Shown piece by piece: positions 37,870 to 47,934 of a stretch of DNA of 64,000 nucleotides. The notes beneath the pieces were generated by a model. It was not told the DNA's origin. It made no database searches and was given only the letters and a program-made list of their open reading frames with translations. Within the stretch, counting starts at the first letter, position 1; every line of letters starts with the position of its first letter. The translations under genes were made by a program, and so were the position numbers. This DNA is from Flectonema sp. DT1601 (Eukaryota > Euglenozoa > Diplonemea > Diplonemida > Diplonemidae). The DNA is taken from NCBI GenBank assembly GCA_964019425.1, contig OZ025839.1, positions 434,001 to 498,000 on the forward strand, read 5' to 3'.

Positions 37870-40800
37870 ATGCGTGTAGCATTGTTATTGGCCGCCCTGG
37901 TAGCTGTCTTGGGACAAGATTGTCCACCAGTAAACTCACCTTGTGACCGCGATAATACCTTGGTATATACTGTGGTAGAAGAAAACTGTAAGTGCGTTTG
38001 TAGAACTCACTGGGAGGGCAAAGAGTGTCGGGAATGTAATTCACCATTTGGTGGACGTGACTGTGATGGATGCGTTAGTGAAGAATACGCTGGACCAGAT
38101 TGTCGTCCGTGCAGTTGCGGTGCAGGTGAGGAACGCGGGCCTGACAAGACGGCTTGTGACTGCGTTTGCTCAAATAAATGGGAGCGCAACCCTTCAAATG
38201 GAAAATGTAATTTCTGTCCTGAAGACTATGACGAGTCCCAAGACTGCAACACTTGTGCAAAGGGTGCATCCGGGAAATTTCCAAACTGCAAAGCCTGCAA
38301 CAGCTACAACCAGTGTCATGATCACGCTTCCTCAACAACTGTAACTGGTAATAAGTGTAACTGCTACTGTCGTAATCACTGGGATGGTGAGATGTGTGCT
38401 GACTGCCCAATTGAATACGACGAAAACGAAGACTGTAATCAGTGTGCCAATGGATACATCGAAGAAGGAAACAGCTGCAGTAAATGTGATTCGCAGTCGA
38501 AATGCAGCGGTCACGCTATTGCTGTTGAATCAAACAAGGCAAGAACAAAGTGCGTCTGTGATTGTAAAATAGGGTTCAAAGGAACTACTTGTGATCAATG
38601 TGATACAGGTTTTATTGAGTACCCCGTCTGCAAAGAATGTACAAACATTGAACACTGTAGTGGTAACGCTAAGTCAGTAACTTCTCTGGGTAACTTATGT
38701 GTTTGTGATTGCGAAGACGGATACCTTGGTGACAAGTGTGATACTTGCAAGGCTGGTTTCATTAAGGAAGGTTCAAAGTGTACTGAATGCACATCAAAGA
38801 AACATTGCAGCAATCACGGTGATCGTGTTATTACTAATCAAGATCAAACAAAGTGTATCTGTGATCAATGTATTAACGAGTATGAAGGTGATATTTGTGA
38901 CACTTGCCCGACTCCTTTCGGTGGCTCACTTTGTGACACCTGTGACGAAGAGCACATTAATTACCTAACGGGATGTAAACATCAATGTAATAGCGCTGAT
39001 GACTGTAACAGTAGGGCAGCACCAAATGGTGTCACGGCAGACTCTTCGAGAAAGAACTGTTTGTGCACTTGTGGGGACAAGTACGAGGGGGATACCTGCG
39101 ACACTTGCAGCACAGGACACGTTAAGGACTCGACAGGTGACTGCAAAGCTTGCGACATCACAATCTGTGTCTCAGGTCACGCAGTTGGAATGATCTCAAC
39201 CAAAGACCGAACAAAATGTCTCTGCGATTGCGGCGATCCATACGAAGGAGACACTTGCGGAGATTGCGCAACTAACTACATTGAGGAAGGTTCTGATTGT
39301 GTTAAATGTACTTCAAAAACTCATTGCAACGGTCACGCTAAATCAACCACTAACAATGCTGCTCACACTGCCTGCACTTGCAAGTGTGCTAATGCATGGG
39401 AAGGTGGCCAATGTCAAACATGCCCTCCAGAATTTGAAGGTTCCAACTGCAACATGTGTAAAATTGGTTACGTGGGCTATCCAAATTGCGTGAAGTGCAC
39501 TCTCAATGAGCATTGCGGTGGCAGTTCTCGTGCTAGTAAAGTAACTTCTGACAGAAAAAAGTGTCAGTGCACTTGTCATGAACAGTACGAAGGTGAGACT
39601 TCTAAGTGCGATACGTGTGCTGATGGTTACTATGAATTCCCTACTTGTAATAAATGTAACCAACAAACTACTTGTGGTGACAGAGCTGTTGGAATTCATT
39701 CATCAAATGACAGAAGTCGTTGTGTTTGTGACTGCAAAGATGACTACGAAGGGGAAACTTGTGAAAAGTGCAGCCCGGGAAGAATCAGCTACCCATCATG
39801 TGAAAAGTGCACAAGTGCTACACACTGTAACAGCCACGCTGAATCTGTAGACGATGACGGTCAGCGTAACAGCTGTGTGTGTGACTGTCGCAATTATTGG
39901 GAGGAATCAGACAGCTGCAAGACGTGCCCTTCCCCATATGGAGGAGGTGACTGCGATGGTTGCGACAACCCAGCAGGTGTCTTGCCAACTTGCAACATGT
40001 GTAACAATGTAGAGCATTGTTCTGATCACGCTGATTCGCCACCAGTTGCAATGGGAACAGGTTGCAAATGTAGCTGCAGAAATTATTGGGAAGGAGATCA
40101 GTGTGACAAGTGCCCATCTAAGTACGACAAGAAAAAGGATTGCGGTGCCTGTAAGAATGGCGTTGGTCCAGACTGTCGCAAGTGCACTGTCGCTGAAGAT
40201 TGCAGTGGTAACGCTAACAGTGTTGTCGCAAACACTGACACTGACACATGTGTTTGTCAAGGTCAGTGGGATGGATTCTGTGGTGCTCACTACAACAATG
40301 GAACATGTTCCTGTAATCGTGATAAAGGATGCCCATGTGGTTACAAGGGATGTACTTTCTGGGGTTCATGCAACCACATGTGGTCCGGCAGAAACTGCAG
40401 CCACTGTAGTGAACCACATGCTCTTATAAAGGGGAATTGTAGAGGATGTGCTGATGGATATGTTAACTACCCAAGGTGTTTTTCATGTTATCAAGAACCT
40501 GTTGAGAGGTGGGGATGTAACGTTAATCGTACGGACTCTGTGTACGCTGATCCAAATGATCCGTACCGTACAGCGTGTAGATGTAGATGTAAGGCAAAGT
40601 ATGAATCAGAACCAGATTGTGGTCGATGTGCTTACGGATATATTGAATTCCCAGAATGCAGTAGGTGTGACATCTTTACTCACTGCAATGGTAACGCAGA
40701 CTCAGTAGGATCTGACTACAATAGAACTAATTGTACCTGCAACTGTAAGGATGGTTACATGAACAGTGATTACGGAATGTGTGATATGTGTGCTGAAGGT

Positions 40801-42462
40801 TACATTGGATACCCAAACTGTGAAAAATGTACCATCGGAACTCATTGTAGCAACCACGCTGTTGCTTGCACATCCAATACCGAGAGAACCAAGTGTGAGT
40901 GCGACTGCTATGGTATGTACAATGGTGAACAATGTGAAAGCTGCTCTCCGATATATGATCAAACTAATTGCGATAGGTGTGGTGATAATCGAGTTCATTA
41001 TCCTCAATGTGCAGAGTGTTCTATAGCTAATCATTGTTCTGGACACGCTACTGCTGTTGAACCTGATTCTACACAAAGCTCTTGTAAATGTAGCTGCAGC
41101 AATTTCTATGGAGGCGCTCGTGGAAGCTGTAACTTGTGCCCTGAACCATATGGTGGAGCTGACTGTGATGGCTGTGATAAGATGGGTGCGATGCTTCCAA
41201 AGTGCGGAGCCGTTTGTACTGATGCAGTTGACTGCAGTGGTCACTCTATTCGAGTTACAGAAGAAAATGGTAAATGTGTGTGCGTCTGTAGAAATCATTG
41301 GACTGGTGACTCCTGTGAAACATGTCCTCTAGGATATGACGGCAGCAACTGCAATACCTGCGTTGATGGTTATTTCTTTGCTACCAACGGAAGCTGCATC
41401 CAGGGGTGCAACAACCAAGATTATTGCAATGGTCATGCCTGCTCCTTCCCAGGATGCGCAAAAGCAGATGGTAAATCTTGCACTTGCACTTGTGAGGGAA
41501 GGTGGACTGGTGCTCGCTGTGATGTCTGCCCACCACCTTTTGGTGGAGAACACTGTAATACCTGTCTTGATGGATATCATGGTCCTATTTGTGAACGTTG
41601 TAATACCGACTGTGGAGGTAATGAAGAATCTATTATCACAGTTAACGATGTTTGCACATGTAAATGTAAAGTCAACTTTAAGGGTGACTCATGTGAACAG
41701 TGTAGTGAAAGATTCCATGGTGATGGGTGTGCTGAATGTATTGGTCACTTCTCTGGTTCATCATGTGATGGTTGCATAGAAGGTTATGCAGGATACCCAC
41801 AATGTGAAATGTGTGATATCGAAACTCACTGTAATGGAGATGCCGACGCAGTATACGCTGAAGATAACGCATGCATATGTAAGTGTTACAGTTCTTGGTG
41901 TGGAGGCTACGGAATCTGCAGAAGTCTCCTTTTCCCACAAATGGTAGTTGGCGATAATGAAGAAAAGAGCTACACCACTACACCAACTACTACACCAACT
42001 GCTACAGCAACACTTACGATCCCAAACTGCTTTGAAACACTTAGATCTAAAACACAAACACTTACTTTAACTCTTATGGAAGACACAAGAGCTGCACCAG
42101 TAGAGGAATCCGGTGGAAGTAATTCAACGTGGATTATTATTCTTGTGATTTGCAGTGTGATTGCCATATCAGCGTTTGCTATTTTTGCGGCTATGAGACG
42201 GAAGAAGGGAGAAGCCAAGGCCGATTTCGATGACAAGTTGTTGGGTGACGAGGACGCGGAACTTGGAAACTTAGAAAACAGTGACTCCATCTACAGGGCA
42301 GATGACATGGTATCGATGGGCAGCGCTCCTGTATCTGAAACAGCTAGAGAGCCTGAAGCAGAGATGGGTGACGATGACGAGGTCATGATGGGAGACGACG
42401 ACGAAGTCCAACAGCTGGACGACGACCTCGATGATGATGATGATGATCGTCGTGATGTCTAG
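37870..42462 (+). CDS. Cysteine-rich EGF/laminin-EGF-like type I membrane protein
   Basis: 1530 residues. A signal peptide (MRVALLLAALVAVLGQ) is followed by about 1350 residues of cysteine-rich modules, by eye around 19. Each has the pattern C-x-x-x-x-H-C-x-G/N-H-A...C-x-C-x-C...YEG..C..C..GY, resembling laminin-type EGF units. A short Thr-rich stalk (TPTTTPTATATL), one transmembrane helix (about 1419-1443) followed by RRKK, and an acidic tail ending in a run of Asp then RRDV complete it. Many N-x-S/T sites occur in the ectodomain. It is probably an adhesion or recognition receptor on the cell surface. The repeat units are diverged from each other, so the array is old. I cannot assign an orthologue. 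Confidence 0.88.
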   Translation: MRVALLLAALVAVLGQDCPPVNSPCDRDNTLVYTVVEENCKCVCRTHWEGKECRECNSPFGGRDCDGCVSEEYAGPDCRPCSCGAGEERGPDKTACDCVCSNKWERNPSNGKCNFCPEDYDESQDCNTCAKGASGKFPNCKACNSYNQCHDHASSTTVTGNKCNCYCRNHWDGEMCADCPIEYDENEDCNQCANGYIEEGNSCSKCDSQSKCSGHAIAVESNKARTKCVCDCKIGFKGTTCDQCDTGFIEYPVCKECTNIEHCSGNAKSVTSLGNLCVCDCEDGYLGDKCDTCKAGFIKEGSKCTECTSKKHCSNHGDRVITNQDQTKCICDQCINEYEGDICDTCPTPFGGSLCDTCDEEHINYLTGCKHQCNSADDCNSRAAPNGVTADSSRKNCLCTCGDKYEGDTCDTCSTGHVKDSTGDCKACDITICVSGHAVGMISTKDRTKCLCDCGDPYEGDTCGDCATNYIEEGSDCVKCTSKTHCNGHAKSTTNNAAHTACTCKCANAWEGGQCQTCPPEFEGSNCNMCKIGYVGYPNCVKCTLNEHCGGSSRASKVTSDRKKCQCTCHEQYEGETSKCDTCADGYYEFPTCNKCNQQTTCGDRAVGIHSSNDRSRCVCDCKDDYEGETCEKCSPGRISYPSCEKCTSATHCNSHAESVDDDGQRNSCVCDCRNYWEESDSCKTCPSPYGGGDCDGCDNPAGVLPTCNMCNNVEHCSDHADSPPVAMGTGCKCSCRNYWEGDQCDKCPSKYDKKKDCGACKNGVGPDCRKCTVAEDCSGNANSVVANTDTDTCVCQGQWDGFCGAHYNNGTCSCNRDKGCPCGYKGCTFWGSCNHMWSGRNCSHCSEPHALIKGNCRGCADGYVNYPRCFSCYQEPVERWGCNVNRTDSVYADPNDPYRTACRCRCKAKYESEPDCGRCAYGYIEFPECSRCDIFTHCNGNADSVGSDYNRTNCTCNCKDGYMNSDYGMCDMCAEGYIGYPNCEKCTIGTHCSNHAVACTSNTERTKCECDCYGMYNGEQCESCSPIYDQTNCDRCGDNRVHYPQCAECSIANHCSGHATAVEPDSTQSSCKCSCSNFYGGARGSCNLCPEPYGGADCDGCDKMGAMLPKCGAVCTDAVDCSGHSIRVTEENGKCVCVCRNHWTGDSCETCPLGYDGSNCNTCVDGYFFATNGSCIQGCNNQDYCNGHACSFPGCAKADGKSCTCTCEGRWTGARCDVCPPPFGGEHCNTCLDGYHGPICERCNTDCGGNEESIITVNDVCTCKCKVNFKGDSCEQCSERFHGDGCAECIGHFSGSSCDGCIEGYAGYPQCEMCDIETHCNGDADAVYAEDNACICKCYSSWCGGYGICRSLLFPQMVVGDNEEKSYTTTPTTTPTATATLTIPNCFETLRSKTQTLTLTLMEDTRAAPVEESGGSNSTWIIILVICSVIAISAFAIFAAMRRKKGEAKADFDDKLLGDEDAELGNLENSDSIYRADDMVSMGSAPVSETAREPEAEMGDDDEVMMGDDDEVQQLDDDLDDDDDDRRDV

Positions 42463-43138
42463 AGATAAGATATTTTAATGTAATAAAAAAAAAAAAAAAA
42501 AGAAAAAAAAAAATCAAAATGAGTCCCAAACCTTTTTTTATTTTTTTTCATGGCATCCCTCATTTCTCCCTTTTAGTTTTTTTTGTTCCCCCTTTTCTTT
42601 ATCATCAGGCCGACCGCTCCCAACGCCCCTTCTATTTGATTACATTCCCAACAGCAACTTCTCATTGTCCTGTTTGCATTTTTCATGTTCGATTTTTTAT
42701 ATTGATTTCAATTGTTAGACGACAGTTCTTATCAATGAACTCATTATGCTTAAAGCGAAATTCGGCCAGGATTCCCTTATTATTATTATTATTTATTTTC
42801 TTTTTTTTTTTTCATTCTGTGGCAGACGTAGGCTCTCTTGTTTCGTTTTGCATCTGTTGCGTCGTTGTAGGCACAAAAACTAAGTTTTTTTCATAAAAAA
42901 AAATAAGTGTAACAACTTTGTTGTCATTTACAAGGAAAACGGGAGGGTAAAGAGCATTAAAAAAAAAAAAAAAAAAAGGGAAAAATTTTTAAAGGGACGT
43001 TCTGTAAGAAAAAAAAAAAAGTGCAAACCACCCAAACAGAGTTTCATCGGCTCTTTATTGGTTCGATATGCATCCCCTGTTTTGTCTTAAACTGATTCGT
43101 TTTTTTTGTTTATATTCATTCTGTTTGTTTCCTCAGAC

Positions 43139-43262
43139 CACTGACTAGGAAATTATTCAGGCTAAGTGTAGCATCCGAGTTTGCCTCGCAGTTGCAACAC
43201 AGTGACCTGATTGCTCTTATCAAGGAGGAGGGGTACAAACGTATCAGTCCTGTATCTGATTA
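43139..43262 (+). other. Orphan terminal-exon-like reading frame
   Basis: A strong acceptor (TGTTTGTTTCCTCAG, ending at 43137) is followed by an open frame encoding PLTRKLFRLSVASEF... to ...KRISPVSD and a TAG stop. The 41 residues have ordinary protein composition. No upstream exon with a GTATGT donor is found. It could be the end of a gene I cannot assemble, or a relic. Confidence 0.25.
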
Positions 43263-43419
43263 GTGCGACTTGCTATATGTACCACGTTGTCTTTCCCGAC
43301 GGTCGACGTAAGAAAAAAAAAAGTTTTTTTTTTCCAGACGAATAATGGCAAAAAGCATGTGTTTTACGAGAGTTGGCTTACCTTTTATGGTTGCCAAGTG
43401 ACGAACAAGAAGAAGAAGG

Positions 43420-43452
<33 letters not shown>

Positions 43453-44276
43453 GCGTTTGTCATTTCTTTGTCGATCGCCTTGGTTGCTTCTCTTCAATTC
43501 CTAAGTCACACTCAATCAAAAAAAAAAATTACCCAACCCTTAAATGAAGTATGGGATCATCGCTGGTGCCCTGCTCCCCTGGATTATAAAGATTCCACCT
43601 ATCTTTATAATACGCGGCAGGGACAAGGTTGGAAACCCGATGTCATGTATTTTTGTGTTTACGTTGTTCATTGTTTTTCACGCTACATTTTGCATTAGCT
43701 GTAATACGTTAGCATTCTCGCTTTGTAAATCTGAACCGGTTGTTTAAAAAGGGCTACACAGATGGAGTCTCTGTTTTTTTCTTAACACCTCATTCGTGCG
43801 TGTACTTTTTCTTTCTTCTTTTTTTTTTTCTTTGTACTATTCCTCAGATTTCTGTTTCCTCTATGAAATCGGTAGTCATTTGTAAGCAATTGGCTTCTAC
43901 TCTCTGCAGGAGACAAAGAAAAAGCCTCAGATTTGTCAAAAAGAAATTTATGACAGTTTTCTGATTTTGCTGACATATGGGTTTGAGGAGAAACTAAGAA
44001 ACTCTGCATACTCTGCAACCATTTTTTTAGGAAAAAAAAAAAAAAAAAGAAGGGGGGGGGAAAAAAAAAAAAAGAATAATAATAATTCTTTTTAAAAAAA
44101 AAAAATATTCACAAATATCCCTGTTCCCACACCCCGTCTTATATTATATTATTATTTGCAAAGATGTCATTTATTTTTTTTCGTTTTAAGTACAGTTGCG
44201 ACGTGCATCCAATCGCCTCGCTTCACTCCATTCCCCCAGTTCAGTATTTCAATTTATTGAATGAGTGGCTCAACGT

Positions 44277-44325
44277 GATCCGAAGTTAAGCTCCATCTTG
44301 GGAGCGTCATTGGTCGTTGGGTGAC
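44277..44325 (+). pseudogene. 5S rRNA-like fragment (internal control region)
   Basis: GATCCGAAGTTAAGC, then 34 nt, ending GTTGGGTGAC. This matches the 5S layout (A box GAAGTTAAGC, C box GGGGTGGGCGACC) in both sequence and spacing. The 5' half of 5S and the closing helix strand are absent, and a long T-run follows at once. Best read as a 5S-derived relic. Confidence 0.45.
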
Positions 44326-44880
44326 TTTTTTTTTTTTTTTTTTTGTATTCTCTTTTTTTAAACCAAGATTAAAATAAATGAAAAAAAGGGGATTTCCTCT
44401 TAGCTGACCTTGTTTTGCATCCTTCTTATCGAATGAAGTATTATAACTCTGAGAAGGAATTCATAACTGTCGTTATCAAGGAGTCTAATTAATCAAACGT
44501 TACAAAGGAGGAGGGGAAAAAAAAAAAAAAAATCATGAAAAATCACCTGCCCCCCTACCCCCCCCTTTTTTTTTTGCACGATTTCCCCTTCCCAAGCCTG
44601 TTTTACCCTTTTTTTTCCCATTCGTGTCCTTCTGCCATGTTTTCCCTACCCCATTTTGTTTTCTTTTTTTTTTTCCCCTTTCTCCCAACCTACCCGTCGC
44701 TAACTCCTGCGGAAGATTTGCTCCGCACAAACACAACAATTAATTTTCCTACTTTAAGTGATAACAACAAATGGAACTAAGAATCTCACAGAGATAAAAA
44801 GATGTCTTAATTTTTTGTGATCGTCAGGCATACTAGTTGTACCTTTTACACAAAGGGATTGAAAAAAAAAAGAATAAAAA

Positions 44881-47667
44881 ATGGGCGAGAAAGAAGACAT
44901 AAAATCATCACCACCACTATCAGAAGAGAGCATAACTATAAAAAAGAGTGAAGCATGCATTGGAGTGTGGGAGGAAACGATGACAATACCAGATGATATC
45001 CCACAGGGAGAATGGACAGCAGCAGACAGCGATGAGAAGTACTGTGCTGGTGCTTTAAATAGTGATGGTGTCTTTGCTATATATTTATGGGAACAGCGGA
45101 GTGGAAAGATTGTCGGTGAATGTCAATCACCAGAACGGGTAACAATTGTATCATTAACTCCACAAGCAACCATTGTAGGATTCACCACAGTAAGTAATAC
45201 TGTTGTAATTCAAAGTATACAAAAACCAAGTAAACGTCAATACAATATTCACTTGCAACATTCAAAGCACTCTTCAAGAATCACACAACTGTGTTGGGGG
45301 CATAACGGGTTATACTCTTCTGACGAAGATGGATTTATTTTTGAATTTGATTGGATGACGAAATTCGAACCGAGGCTTCTATCGTCTATCGGCGAACCAA
45401 TTCATAATATGATAAGCAATACATTTCACACTCGAGAACACACCGGCGTTGAGCTTTTAGTAACCACATCACGTAGAGTACTTCTAGTCCATCAAATCAA
45501 CGGAATGATCGTAACTTTATTAAAGAAGACAGTTATCCCTTTAGGAGCTTGTTTTCTAAGTAACAGATACACACTTATTGTGTTGGACAAAACTATTCAG
45601 TTGTTTGATGGAGTTGAAGCCGAGTTGTTAAAGTCTTCAGTAAAAAAAGTAAATCATGAATATACAAAACCGTTATCTGTTTCACTACTTCGGAATAATT
45701 ATATAGCCCTAACTGATGGAGAAAGGATGAGTATCTATAATTCAACTTTTAGTAGTGTGTTGGCAGACTATCGGTTTGAGGGTTTGGGAGAAGGGAGTGC
45801 TCCATGCATCAGTCAATCAAAAAAGTTTGGCTTTTCGATTCTAACGTCAAGTACGTTGTATCGTATTCACTCAGATCAACATAGATCCCCGAAGAGACAA
45901 TCACCAACAACTTTTTATGGAATGTCCAACGTGTTGGCTGCTGCAGGAAATCAATCTCCTGTTTGTAGCCCGCGGGTTAGCTCCCAACGTCGGACTTTGA
46001 AAGAGCAGCATTCCCTAATTAGTTCTATTGCAGCAGCGATTACTGTAGTCACTGCCTCACCTGTGTCTGACTCACATGATAATGATGACTTGCTTTCATC
46101 AATAGGACCTGAGCTTACAGACTTAGCGTTGCCTGATGCTGAAAGTGCTACTCGAAGGTCAATAACACCAACTCCGCATGTTCGAACATCAAAGAAGGTA
46201 AAAACTTTAATAAAAGTTGGAAAAAAAGACACAAAAAACGGAGAATCAAAATCTAAAATTAGAACTACTAAGAAATCTGATAAATCCAAACATTCTGACG
46301 TAACCCAACTCGTCAAATTGCGAGATCCGATGGACAGCAAAACTGCCAAACGGGTGTTGAAGATGAGTGAAGAAGCACTTCAGAATCACTATGAAGAAAA
46401 GCAAGCAATAATAAAAGTAAAATCCACACAAAGAGCAATAGTAACAGCAGCCATCGTATCAATCTGTTCAGATTGGGTTGATAATATTCATCAACGAATT
46501 CATCAAACTAAGAGACAGGCAATCACAGCAGCTGTCGCTTGTCTACTACCCATCTCAACAGTTGAAGTACAGAAACGTATTTACTACAAAGACTTACATG
46601 ATATGACCTCCCTACTTGTTGGAAGAGTATTAAATAGAGTTTTCGTACAAATTGAAATATTATCGAGTGAAGCCTTACCTTCAGAGTCTGTTGTAGAAGA
46701 TTCAGAGAGTGATTGTAGTCAGTCAACTAGCGAACAGAATCCTTCTTATAAACTCACTGGAGCGCTTCTTTATGATGGTGAGGAAGAGGGTGGCATCTTA
46801 TGGAAGATTAGAGAATACGAAGAAAGCGTTCGGCAATCTCAAGAAATTTGTCAGCTTCCGCAAACCAGCAACTGCTGTAAAAACTGTTCCCATGACTGTG
46901 GTTGCCTTAATAATAATAACAACAATAATATAACTTCACATCGAGAAGACTCACGTTACATCTCGCAGATTGTCGCGTCTTCTGCTATTGCAGTGGTTGT
47001 GGCCTCGAATGTCTGTGATGACTCTCGTAAGCGTTTTAAGTTAATGAAATCCTTACTGAAATGGGCAAACAGTTCTCCCATAAAAGAAAAAGGCTATTCC
47101 GAAGACCTCGCCTACCAAAGCCCTCGTGCTACTGAGAGTTTAGATTCTTGGAAATGGTCTGCCAGAGTACTACTACCAGGGTACTCTCCTTCATTCGCAT
47201 TAGATGTTATTGAGAGTTGTGTTCCTTTATTGGAAGATCACTTTGATCAAATGTCAGAGTTGGGATGTGCTCGCGGAAGACAAGTTGTTTATGAAACCCA
47301 ACGTACTTCAATGTGGAACTCAAACTGGGATGAAGTACTCTACCCACCTGAGTACCAATGGTCAAGTCAATCAGGTGAAGTAGTGTTTTGGAATCCAATA
47401 GACGATCCTGATTTACTTCCAAATGTAACAGTCGTATGGGACGGAACATGGCATGCTTCTCAATGGGAATACTCTAGTGGTCGTCCTGGTGAATCTTTTG
47501 ATCCCGTTCCTGGTTATTTCTCGGTTCTAAGACGAAGACTATGGAGCCGTGAATGGTGCTGCCCACTTCTTGTTCAAAAAGTTGAAGAACTAAAACGACT
47601 TCAACAACAAGAAGTACGAGACTGGTCTGAAAACATAGTAACAGAAGTATACGGTGAGGGCTCTTAA
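44881..47667 (+). CDS. Beta-propeller protein with C-terminal DysF domain
   Basis: 928 residues. The N-terminal 340 or so look like a WD40-type propeller (blades such as LCWGHNGLYSSDEDGFIFEFDW and RYTLIVLDKTIQLFDG, cited in parts). A disordered basic linker (about 345-480, with KSKIRTTKKSDKSKHS) and a helical region (about 490-600) follow, then a Cys cluster (NCCKNCSHDCGC near 665) and an Asn run. Residues about 804-893 fit a DysF domain: YETQR, PPEYQWSSQSGEV, a W-rich strand, WEYSS, and finally SVLRRRLWSREW, the signature basic-Trp strand. DysF occurs in dysferlin, peroxins and TECPR1 and binds membranes or sphingomyelin. A WD-type propeller plus DysF suggests a membrane-damage, lysosome or autophagy role. 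That is inference; I cannot name an orthologue. Confidence 0.8.
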   Translation: MGEKEDIKSSPPLSEESITIKKSEACIGVWEETMTIPDDIPQGEWTAADSDEKYCAGALNSDGVFAIYLWEQRSGKIVGECQSPERVTIVSLTPQATIVGFTTVSNTVVIQSIQKPSKRQYNIHLQHSKHSSRITQLCWGHNGLYSSDEDGFIFEFDWMTKFEPRLLSSIGEPIHNMISNTFHTREHTGVELLVTTSRRVLLVHQINGMIVTLLKKTVIPLGACFLSNRYTLIVLDKTIQLFDGVEAELLKSSVKKVNHEYTKPLSVSLLRNNYIALTDGERMSIYNSTFSSVLADYRFEGLGEGSAPCISQSKKFGFSILTSSTLYRIHSDQHRSPKRQSPTTFYGMSNVLAAAGNQSPVCSPRVSSQRRTLKEQHSLISSIAAAITVVTASPVSDSHDNDDLLSSIGPELTDLALPDAESATRRSITPTPHVRTSKKVKTLIKVGKKDTKNGESKSKIRTTKKSDKSKHSDVTQLVKLRDPMDSKTAKRVLKMSEEALQNHYEEKQAIIKVKSTQRAIVTAAIVSICSDWVDNIHQRIHQTKRQAITAAVACLLPISTVEVQKRIYYKDLHDMTSLLVGRVLNRVFVQIEILSSEALPSESVVEDSESDCSQSTSEQNPSYKLTGALLYDGEEEGGILWKIREYEESVRQSQEICQLPQTSNCCKNCSHDCGCLNNNNNNNITSHREDSRYISQIVASSAIAVVVASNVCDDSRKRFKLMKSLLKWANSSPIKEKGYSEDLAYQSPRATESLDSWKWSARVLLPGYSPSFALDVIESCVPLLEDHFDQMSELGCARGRQVVYETQRTSMWNSNWDEVLYPPEYQWSSQSGEVVFWNPIDDPDLLPNVTVVWDGTWHASQWEYSSGRPGESFDPVPGYFSVLRRRLWSREWCCPLLVQKVEELKRLQQQEVRDWSENIVTEVYGEGS

Positions 47668-47847
47668 TCTTGATTTCGTAGAATCTGTTGAGTTAGGTTT
47701 ATTCGATGTTTTGTTTGTTTTTTTCCTTTTCTTAAAAAAAAATAATTTAATCTCATCCTCTCTCTCTCCCTTCTCGCTAGTATCAGTTGCTTACCATTGT
47801 TTTTGATGCTCTGTGTTATTTATTATGACTGTTATTAACAAAACAAC

Positions 47848-47883
<36 letters not shown>

Positions 47884-47934
47884 ATGGAGCAAATTTTTAT
47901 ATCAAAAATTTCCCCCTAAAGAATAGCAATAACA

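Larger units (their letters stand above)
42463..44880. other. 2.4-kb spacer, longest in the window
   Basis: Holds an orphan exon-like frame (43139-43262), a 67-codon hydrophobic frame at 43544-43747 that I do not support as a gene, many A- and T-runs, and a 5S-like fragment (44277-44325). Region 43030-43760 is less AT-rich than the rest. Confidence 0.45.

Noticed and set aside
43544-43747. 67-codon hydrophobic frame
   Set aside because: It looks like two possible membrane helices but has no homologue I recognise and overlaps another equally long frame; not supportable.
44533-44780. 81-codon Phe/Pro-rich frame
   Set aside because: Encoded by T/C homopolymer runs; low complexity only.
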